This document shows, piece by piece, positions 1 through 5,660 of a DNA stretch of 5,660 nucleotides; position 1 is the stretch's first letter; each line of letters starts with the position of its first letter. The notes under the pieces were generated by a model that was given only the letters and a program-made list of their open reading frames with translations, searched no databases and was not told the origin of the DNA. The DNA comes from Pseudomonadota bacterium. GTDB lineage: Bacteria; Pseudomonadota; Alphaproteobacteria; Rhizobiales; Rhizobiaceae. The stretch is from the NCBI GenBank assembly GCA_023393575.1, contig JAEWKX010000361.1, forward strand, positions 1 to 5,660, read 5' to 3'. A program made the translations under genes and the position numbers.

Positions 1-2
1 AC

Positions 3-830
3 CTCGAAAAGCTCGAGGAGAACCTTTATCGCGGCAACAGCCCGCAGGTCGGTTGGCAGCGGGTTTTCGGCGGCCAGGTCATCGCCCAGGCGCTGATGGC
101 CGCGCAGCGGACGGTGGACGAGAGCCGCTTCATCCATTCCTTGCATGCTTATTTCGTGCGGCCCGGCGATCCGGCGGTACCGATCGTCTATCAGGTGGAG
201 CGCATCCGCGACGGATCAAGCTTCGCGACCCGCTGGAACGTGGCGATCCAGCACGGGCGGCCGATCTTTTCGATGTCTGCCTCCTTTCAGGTGGAGGAGG
301 AAGGCTTCGATCACCAGGTGGCGATGCCTCCCGTCACGCCTCCCGAAAAGCTGATGGGCGAGAAGGAGTTCAAGGAGCTGTTCCTGGCTCAGGCTCCGGC
401 GGTGGTCCGCAAGTACTGGAGCCAGGACCGGCCGATCGAGATCCGCCCGGTGTCGCTGGTGCACTATCTCACGAAGGACAAGCTGGAACCGCGGCAGGAT
501 ATCTGGGTCCGGGCGGTAGGCGCGGTGCCAGCTGACCGTCACTACCAGGCCTGTGTGCTGGCATATCTGTCGGATATGACGCTGCTCGATACGTCGCTCT
601 ACCCGCACGGGACGTCTATCTTCGATCCGAAGCTGCAGGTCGCCAGTATCGACCATGCGATGTGGTTTCACCGTCCCTGTACTCTGGATGACTGGCTTCT
701 CTATACGCAGGACAGCCCCAGTTCTTCGGGTGCCCGCGGGATGACGCGCGGCAGCCTCTATACGCGCTCGGGCGAACTGATCGCCTCCGTTGCGCAGGAG
801 GGGTTGATCCGTAAACGGGCAGATGAATAA
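3..830 (+). CDS. tesB: Acyl-CoA thioesterase II (TesB), 5' end missing
   Basis: Hydrolyses acyl-CoA thioesters to free acid and CoA; a cytosolic double-hotdog enzyme. The frame is open from the first full codon at position 3, giving 275 visible residues. By comparison with remembered E. coli TesB (286 aa), about 14 N-terminal residues lie outside the window. Recognisable blocks in order: LEKLEENLYRG near the start, FGGQVIAQAL, HAYFVRPGD, a middle RPIEIRPV, then YLSDMTLL, ASIDHAMWFHRP and the C-terminal AQEGLIR. The E. coli catalytic set Asp204, Thr228 and Gln278 maps to Asp (codon 573-575), Ser instead of Thr (codon 645-647) and Gln (codon 795-797). Thr to Ser keeps the hydroxyl, so the enzyme is probably active. 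No clear intrinsic terminator follows, and 223 bases separate it from glnK. Its physiological substrate cannot be told from sequence. Family assignment is very secure. Confidence 0.95.
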   Translation, partial: LEKLEENLYRGNSPQVGWQRVFGGQVIAQALMAAQRTVDESRFIHSLHAYFVRPGDPAVPIVYQVERIRDGSSFATRWNVAIQHGRPIFSMSASFQVEEEGFDHQVAMPPVTPPEKLMGEKEFKELFLAQAPAVVRKYWSQDRPIEIRPVSLVHYLTKDKLEPRQDIWVRAVGAVPADRHYQACVLAYLSDMTLLDTSLYPHGTSIFDPKLQVASIDHAMWFHRPCTLDDWLLYTQDSPSSSGARGMTRGSLYTRSGELIASVAQEGLIRKRADE

Positions 831-845
831 ACATTCGGCATTCGC

Positions 846-872
846 TGCAATATGTGCATATTTTAGTCATGC
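846..872. promoter_or_regulatory. Candidate upstream activator (NtrC-type) dyads for glnK-amtB
   Basis: Two overlapping inverted repeats are visible: TGCA-N5-TGCA (846-858) and GCAT-N9-ATGC (856-872). They lie roughly 110-130 bases upstream of the start site expected from the sigma-54 promoter at 954-969, a normal distance for an enhancer used by NtrC. Known NtrC sites resemble TGCAC-N7-GTGCA. Neither dyad has that spacing and only the TGTGCA half fits well, so the assignment depends mainly on position and context. An unrelated regulator, or chance in an AT-rich stretch, is possible. Confidence 0.3.
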
Positions 873-911
873 GGCCGAGCTGTCACTGCCTTCCGTTGAG
901 GCGGCATAATA

Positions 912-926
912 AAAAACAATGTTTTT
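912..926. repeat. A/T-rich inverted repeat between activator region and promoter
   Basis: Perfect 6-base arms AAAAAC (912-917) and GTTTTT (921-926) flank AAT. The site lies in the most AT-rich stretch of an otherwise GC-rich window, between the candidate activator dyads and the sigma-54 promoter. Sigma-54 promoters often need DNA bending here, commonly by IHF. The bases from 914 match an IHF-like WATCAA-N4-TTR with about two mismatches, so bent DNA or a weak IHF site is possible but unproven. It lacks a GC stem, so it is not a convincing terminator for tesB. Confidence 0.3.
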
Positions 927-939
927 CCGATAGTTATAG

Positions 940-1392
<453 letters not shown>

Positions 1393-1417
1393 CGAACGGT
1401 TGATTGGGGAGCTACCA

Positions 1418-2779
1418 ATGCAATTTTCACGAATCATCACCTTGCTCGGTCGCCTCGGCGCTGTCTTTGCAGCCCTGATGGCGCCCGTCGTCGCTTTCGC
1501 TCAGGAAGCCGCCGCGCCCGCCGCCGAGGCGGCTGCCGCCGCACCGGTACCGGACAAGGGCGATACCGCGTTCATGTTCATCTGCACGCTTCTTGTCCTC
1601 TTCATGTTGATGCCCGGACTGGGTCTGTTCTACGGCGGCCTCGTGCGTGCCAAGAACATGCTGTCGGTCCTCATGCAGTGCACCGTCGTGGGCGCCTGCA
1701 TGATGAACGTCTGGGTCCTATATGGCTACTCTTTTGCCTTTGGTGGATCGGAAAGCGCCTATTTCGGCGGAACCGCCAAGATGTTCCTGTCCGGCGTGAC
1801 GATGGACTCCACGGCAGCGACTTTCTCGGACGCGGTCATTCCGGAATTCGTCTTCATGATGTTCCAGATGACGTTCGCGGCGCTGACGCCGGCGCTGATC
1901 GTGGGTGCGTTCGCAGAGCGCATCAAGTTCTCCGCAGCGGTCCTCTTCTGCATCCTCTGGGTGACGCTCGTCTACTTCCCGATCGCCCACATGGTCTGGG
2001 ACGGGAACGGCCTTCTCTTCGGCATGGGCGCGCTTGACTTCGCAGGCGGCACCGTTGTCCACATCAATGCCGGCGTTGCCGGTCTCATCGGGGCAATCCT
2101 GGTGGGCAGGCGCACCGGCTACGGCAAGGACATGATGGCACCGCACTCGATGACGCTGACGCTTGTCGGCGCCGCGATGCTCTGGATCGGCTGGTTCGGC
2201 TTCAACGCGGGTTCCAACCTCGAAGCGTCCGGCGGTGCGATGCTGGCTGCGGTCAACACCTTCGTTGCAACGGCAGCGGCCATTCTCTCCTGGTGCATCG
2301 TTGAAACTTTCACGCGTGGCAAGGCGTCCATGCTGGGTGCGGCCTCCGGCATGATCGCCGGTCTCGTCGCGATCACCCCCGCCGCCGGCATCGCCGGTCC
2401 GATGGGGGCGATCGTCATGGGGATCCTCGTTTCGCCGATCTGCTACTTCTTCATCGCCGTCATCAAGAACAAGTTCGGCTATGACGACACGGCCGATGTC
2501 TTCGGCGTTCATGGGGTCGGCGGCTTCTTCGGCGCGCTTGCCACCGGCATCTTCGCCTCCTCCTCGCTCGGCGGCATCGGCTATGCCGACGGCGTCACGA
2601 TGGGAAGCCAGTTCATGACCCAGCTGACCGCCGTCGTGATCACGATCGTCTGGTGCGGGATCGTCTCGTTCATCCTCTACAAGATCGTGGACGTCATCGT
2701 CGGCCTCCGCGTCTCGGTGGAAGCCGAACGCGAAGGTCTCGACCTCGCGACCCATGGCGAGGCAGCCTACCACACCTGA
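1418..2779 (+). CDS. amtB: Ammonium channel AmtB
   Basis: Trimeric inner-membrane channel for ammonium uptake, blocked by GlnK. The product is 453 aa. Residues 1-28 look like a cleavable signal peptide (Arg5/Arg12, hydrophobic core, AFA before Gln29), followed by an Ala/Pro-rich periplasmic stretch (29-46) and then about eleven membrane segments. Key E. coli residues map as: Phe107 to Phe153 and Phe215 to Phe262 (Phe gate), Trp148 to Trp194 and Ser219 to Ser266 (recruitment site), and the pore histidines 168 and 318 to His215 (GTVVHINAG) and His365 (DVFGVHGVGG). The Asp in GALDFAGG is kept. The C-terminal tail, GLRVSVEAEREGLDLATHGE, is the conserved cytoplasmic region that meets GlnK. GGGGAG (1406-1411) sits 6 bases before the ATG. 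The frame is open further upstream inside glnK, but the signal peptide and Shine-Dalgarno site fix this start. It is co-transcribed with glnK and ends at the terminator at 2850. Confidence 0.97.
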   Translation: MQFSRIITLLGRLGAVFAALMAPVVAFAQEAAAPAAEAAAAAPVPDKGDTAFMFICTLLVLFMLMPGLGLFYGGLVRAKNMLSVLMQCTVVGACMMNVWVLYGYSFAFGGSESAYFGGTAKMFLSGVTMDSTAATFSDAVIPEFVFMMFQMTFAALTPALIVGAFAERIKFSAAVLFCILWVTLVYFPIAHMVWDGNGLLFGMGALDFAGGTVVHINAGVAGLIGAILVGRRTGYGKDMMAPHSMTLTLVGAAMLWIGWFGFNAGSNLEASGGAMLAAVNTFVATAAAILSWCIVETFTRGKASMLGAASGMIAGLVAITPAAGIAGPMGAIVMGILVSPICYFFIAVIKNKFGYDDTADVFGVHGVGGFFGALATGIFASSSLGGIGYADGVTMGSQFMTQLTAVVITIVWCGIVSFILYKIVDVIVGLRVSVEAEREGLDLATHGEAAYHT

Positions 2780-2787
2780 TCCGAGCT

Positions 2788-2809
2788 TGCGGCGGCGCCA
2801 GTCGCCGCA
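2788..2809 (+). other. Hairpin just after amtB
   Basis: TGCGGCG (2788-2794) pairs with CGCCGCA (2803-2809) around an eight-base loop, starting 8 bases after the amtB stop. No T-run follows, so it is not an intrinsic terminator by itself. It might protect the mRNA 3' end or be chance in GC-rich DNA. Confidence 0.25.
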
Positions 2810-2849
2810 GAACCTCCCCGTCGCGCCAGCCGGTCCGGTTGTCGCCTTC

Positions 2850-2875
2850 GCCCGGACTTCGGTCCGGGCTTTTTT
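2850..2875 (+). terminator. Intrinsic terminator of glnK-amtB
   Basis: GCCCGGAC (2850-2857) and GTCCGGGC (2862-2869) form a perfect 8-bp GC-rich stem closed by a TTCG tetraloop (2858-2861), followed directly by six T (2870-2875). This is a textbook rho-independent terminator, about 70 bases beyond the amtB stop. It should separate the nitrogen operon from ftsK. Confidence 0.93.
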
Positions 2876-2912
2876 GCAGCTGTTGCCGCACCGTCCGGCC
2901 CGCCTGCCGTCG

Positions 2913-2934
2913 TGGTTAAAGCCGCATTAACCAT
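2913..2934. promoter_or_regulatory. CtrA-type binding box upstream of ftsK
   Basis: TTAA (2916-2919), seven bases, then TTAAC (2927-2931) is an exact match to the alphaproteobacterial CtrA consensus TTAA-N7-TTAAC. The right half reads TTAACCAT (2927-2934), the known half-site form. The arms extend to a perfect inverted repeat, TGGTTAA-N7-TTAACCA (2913-2933), so the consensus reads equally on both strands. It lies past the amtB terminator and about 85 bases before the ftsK ATG. CtrA is the master response regulator of the cell cycle and ftsK is a division gene, so the context agrees. I could not place a confident -10 element, so whether it activates or represses is open. Confidence 0.7.
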
Positions 2935-3016
2935 CGGCGCGGTACCTTCCGTGCACTATGCCGGCGTGTGCCCTGGTCAGGCGCCGGCCTTCCACCTGGC
3001 AACAGCGGACAGAGTG

Positions 3017-5660
3017 ATGGGTAGAAGCAATTCGGCAGGAATGGGCAACCGTACGGCCCGGGCCATGCTGGCCGCCTTCGTCATCAGGCAGGCCATGGCT
3101 CTTGCGGGGTTCGGGATATTCATCGGGCTTGCGCTGGCCGTGGTCGCGCTCTCCACATGGAACGTCTCTGATCCCAGCTTCTCCTACGCGACCGACAACG
3201 AGCCGAGGAACCTGCTCGGTCCTGCCGGTGCCGCCTTCGCCGACTTGATGATGCAGTTCCTGGGCCTGGCGAGCCTGGTGGCGCTCCTTCCGGTGCTCGC
3301 CTTCGCACTCGCGCTGATCTCGGGGCGCGAGTTCAATCGCGTTCCGGCCCGGCTTGCCGCATGGGCGGGTGGTACCCTGCTTGCATCCGCATCGCTCGGG
3401 TGTTTTCCGGCTCCGCCGACCTGGCCGATACCGAACGGCATCGGTGGCGTGATCGGCGACATGATCCTGCGCTTCCCGGCTCTTTTCGTAGGAGCTTATC
3501 CTACGGGCATGCTGGCGACCATCCTGGGTGCACTCTTCGCCGTCCCGGCGGGATGGCTGCTGCTCTTCGCGTCTGGCCTCGTCGGCGAGGCGTTTGAAGA
3601 CCAGGATGAGGATTACATGCCGGCCAGCCCATCGACCGCCCGGCGCAATCCGGTCGAGGAGGACGATGATGGCGAGGGCGGTTTCGGTGGATTTCTGGCC
3701 CTGGGCGCCATCGCGCATTCCTGGTACATCGCCCAGGCCCGGATGCGGCGTCTGTTCGGGATCACGCCGTCGAGAAGCACTTTCGACCAGCCGTACGACT
3801 TTAACGAGGACGAATTCGGTACGCTCAACGAGCCGGTGCGCCCGAAGGCCGCAGCTGCCGGCCTGCATCGCGTCGAACCGTCGCTCGAGGGGGCGGCGCG
3901 CGATGCCCCCGCCCGCCGCGCCATCCATGCGCCGCCCATGGCGCATGATGACGAAGACTTCGATGACGAGCCACCGGTCCGGCCTGCCGGTATTCTGGAC
4001 GATGAGGACGACGTTCCGTTCTCGGCGGCAACCCGCCCTGCGGCTGCCGGATCCGGCCGGGCACAGCCGCGGGTGGCAGCCCCTCCGCAGCCGCCGAAAC
4101 CCAGCCCGCGCGTTGCCCGCGAGGCGCAGGCGTCGTTCATCGATCCGGACGGCTTCCAGCTTCCCTCCGTCCATCTCCTGGCGGAGCCCAAGGCGGTCGC
4201 CCGCGATGCAACGCTGTCCGCCGATGCGCTGGAGCAGAATGCCCGCATGCTGGAAGGTGTCCTCGAGGATTTCGGGGTCAAGGGCGAAATCATCCATGTC
4301 CGGCCCGGCCCGGTGGTCACGCTCTACGAGCTGGAGCCGGCTCCCGGCATCAAGTCCTCGCGCGTCATCGGCCTTGCGGACGACATCGCCCGGTCCATGA
4401 GCGCGATCGCCGCGCGTGTGGCGGTGGTGCCCGGCCGCAACGCGATCGGCATCGAACTGCCGAACCGCACCCGCGAGACCGTCTACCTGCGCGAGATGAT
4501 CGGCTCCAAGGACTTCGAATCCAGCAAGGCGAAGCTCGCCATGGCGCTCGGCAAGACGATCGGCGGAGAGCCGGTGGTCGCCGATCTGGCCAAGATGCCG
4601 CATCTGCTCGTCGCCGGTACCACCGGATCGGGTAAGTCGGTCGCCATCAACACGATGATCCTGTCGCTGCTCTACCGCTACACGCCGGAGAAGTGCCGCC
4701 TGATCATGATCGACCCGAAGATGCTGGAACTCTCCGTCTACGACGGTATCCCGCATCTGCTCTCCCCCGTGGTCACGGATCCAAAAAAGGCGGTCGTGGC
4801 GCTCAAGTGGACCGTCCGCGAGATGGAAGAGCGCTACAAGAAGATGTCGAAGATCGGCGTGCGCAACATCGACGGCTTCAACAGCCGGGTGGAGCAGGCG
4901 CTGGCAAAGGGCGAGGTGCTGACGCGGACCGTCCAGACCGGCTTCGACCGCCAGACAGGTGAGGCGATCTACGAGACCGAGGAATTCGACCTGCAGCCGA
5001 TCCCCTACATCGTCGTCATCATCGACGAGATGGCCGACCTGATGATGGTCGCGGGCAAGGATATCGAAGGTGCCGTCCAGCGGCTGGCACAGATGGCACG
5101 TGCCGCCGGGATCCACGTCATCATGGCGACCCAGCGGCCGTCGGTCGATGTCATCACCGGTACCATCAAGGCGAACTTCCCGACGCGCATCTCCTTCCAG
5201 GTCACCTCGAAGATCGACAGCCGCACCATCCTCGGCGAGCAGGGTGCCGAACAACTGCTCGGCATGGGCGACATGCTCTACATGGCTGGCGGCGGACGTA
5301 TCCAGCGTGTCCATGGTCCGTTCGTCTCGGATACGGAAGTGGAGGAGATCGTCGGCTATCTCAAGACGCAGGGCGCACCGCAGTATCTCGATGCCATCAC
5401 CGCGGACGAGGACGAGGAGATGGACGGCGCCGGCCCGGCAGGAACCGCCAACCTGTCGGATTCGGAGGATCCGTACGACCAGGCGGTCGCCATCGTGCTG
5501 CGCGACGGCAAGGCATCCACGTCCTATATCCAGCGGCGATTGGGTATCGGCTACAACCGGGCAGCCTCGCTCATCGAACGGATGGAACAGGAGGGGCTGA
5601 TCGGTCCTGCCAACCATGCCGGAAAGCGTGAGATCCTCGTGCCGACGGAAAGCGATATCC
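3017..5660 (+). CDS. ftsK: DNA translocase FtsK, 3' end missing
   Basis: Septum-located, ATP-driven DNA pump that moves chromosome termini and activates XerCD at dif. The frame runs without a stop to the window edge: 881 codons, and by family length only a few residues are missing. Four membrane segments are visible at about 27-47, 76-102, 112-130 and 163-189, with a conserved [12 protein letters not shown] loop after the first. An acidic, Pro/Ala-rich linker covers about 195-375. It includes a more hydrophobic, basic-ended segment at 225-248 (from [12 protein letters not shown] to RRLFG). The alpha domain is about 410-505. The RecA-like motor has Walker A GTTGSGKS (534-541, Lys540), Walker B VVIIDE (Asp670, Glu671) and TQRPS (705-709). 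The gamma winged helix (about 819-877, [21 protein letters not shown]) reads polar DNA motifs. ATG 3017 fits the rhizobial N-terminus; the preceding GTG (3014) and the Met9 codon (3041) are alternatives, and the Shine-Dalgarno site is weak. The CtrA-type box upstream suggests cell-cycle control. Confidence 0.96.
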   Translation, partial: MGRSNSAGMGNRTARAMLAAFVIRQAMALAGFGIFIGLALAVVALSTWNVSDPSFSYATDNEPRNLLGPAGAAFADLMMQFLGLASLVALLPVLAFALALISGREFNRVPARLAAWAGGTLLASASLGCFPAPPTWPIPNGIGGVIGDMILRFPALFVGAYPTGMLATILGALFAVPAGWLLLFASGLVGEAFEDQDEDYMPASPSTARRNPVEEDDDGEGGFGGFLALGAIAHSWYIAQARMRRLFGITPSRSTFDQPYDFNEDEFGTLNEPVRPKAAAAGLHRVEPSLEGAARDAPARRAIHAPPMAHDDEDFDDEPPVRPAGILDDEDDVPFSAATRPAAAGSGRAQPRVAAPPQPPKPSPRVAREAQASFIDPDGFQLPSVHLLAEPKAVARDATLSADALEQNARMLEGVLEDFGVKGEIIHVRPGPVVTLYELEPAPGIKSSRVIGLADDIARSMSAIAARVAVVPGRNAIGIELPNRTRETVYLREMIGSKDFESSKAKLAMALGKTIGGEPVVADLAKMPHLLVAGTTGSGKSVAINTMILSLLYRYTPEKCRLIMIDPKMLELSVYDGIPHLLSPVVTDPKKAVVALKWTVREMEERYKKMSKIGVRNIDGFNSRVEQALAKGEVLTRTVQTGFDRQTGEAIYETEEFDLQPIPYIVVIIDEMADLMMVAGKDIEGAVQRLAQMARAAGIHVIMATQRPSVDVITGTIKANFPTRISFQVTSKIDSRTILGEQGAEQLLGMGDMLYMAGGGRIQRVHGPFVSDTEVEEIVGYLKTQGAPQYLDAITADEDEEMDGAGPAGTANLSDSEDPYDQAVAIVLRDGKASTSYIQRRLGIGYNRAASLIERMEQEGLIGPANHAGKREILVPTESDI

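Noticed and set aside
880..908. A weak hairpin (GCCT/AGGC) considered as a tesB terminator.
   Set aside because: The stem is only four bases and no T-run follows; tesB may end by another mechanism.
1718..2773. A 351-codon minus-strand open frame opposite amtB.
   Set aside because: Same antisense effect of GC-rich coding sequence. The product is very hydrophilic, rich in Asp, Glu, Arg and His, resembles no family I know, and amtB on the other strand is certain.
3528..4400. A 290-codon plus-strand frame inside ftsK.
   Set aside because: It is an out-of-frame shadow. The product is Arg/Ser/Pro-rich with no motif, and it overlaps the continuous ftsK frame.
2927..5617. A very long open frame (896 codons) on the minus strand opposite ftsK.
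   Set aside because: It mirrors the ftsK codons in a GC-rich gene. The translation is rich in Arg, His, Asp and Gly with no recognisable domain, while the plus strand has unmistakable FtsK motifs throughout.

Overview
The window reads as ordinary core chromosome of a GC-rich alphaproteobacterium, most likely Hyphomicrobiales and probably Rhizobiaceae (Sinorhizobium/Ensifer, Rhizobium, Agrobacterium or a close genus). This rests on three things: protein wording recalled from rhizobial GlnK, AmtB and FtsK; the order tesB-glnK-amtB-ftsK, which I recall from Sinorhizobium meliloti; and a CtrA-type TTAA-N7-TTAAC site, a motif of alphaproteobacterial cell-cycle control. No database search could be run. 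All genes are on the + strand.

Layout: (1) 3-830 is the 3' part of an acyl-CoA thioesterase II gene (tesB), cut by the left edge. (2) 831-1053 is a relatively AT-rich intergenic region with a near-consensus sigma-54 promoter (954-969), upstream dyads that could bind the nitrogen activator NtrC, and an A/T inverted repeat between them. (3) 1054-1392 is glnK, a PII signal protein, followed after 25 bases by amtB (1418-2779), the ammonium channel. (4) 2780-3016 is a second intergenic region with a strong intrinsic terminator (2850-2875) and, beyond it, the CtrA-like box (about 2913-2934). (5) 3017 to the right edge is ftsK, the septal DNA translocase. It lacks only its stop codon and probably a few residues.

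How the genes work together: glnK and amtB are one nitrogen-control unit. AmtB brings in ammonium. GlnK, in a form set by uridylylation of Tyr51 and by 2-oxoglutarate and ATP/ADP binding, plugs the channel when nitrogen is plentiful. The sigma-54 promoter fits nitrogen-limited expression. tesB (acyl-CoA hydrolysis) and ftsK (chromosome segregation and division) have no evident functional link to this pair. The terminator and separate promoter-like signals suggest three independent transcription units.

I found no sign of an undescribed system, mobile element, CRISPR array, RNA gene or horizontal transfer. The most useful observations are regulatory: the sigma-54 promoter of glnK-amtB and the symmetric CtrA-type box ahead of ftsK.
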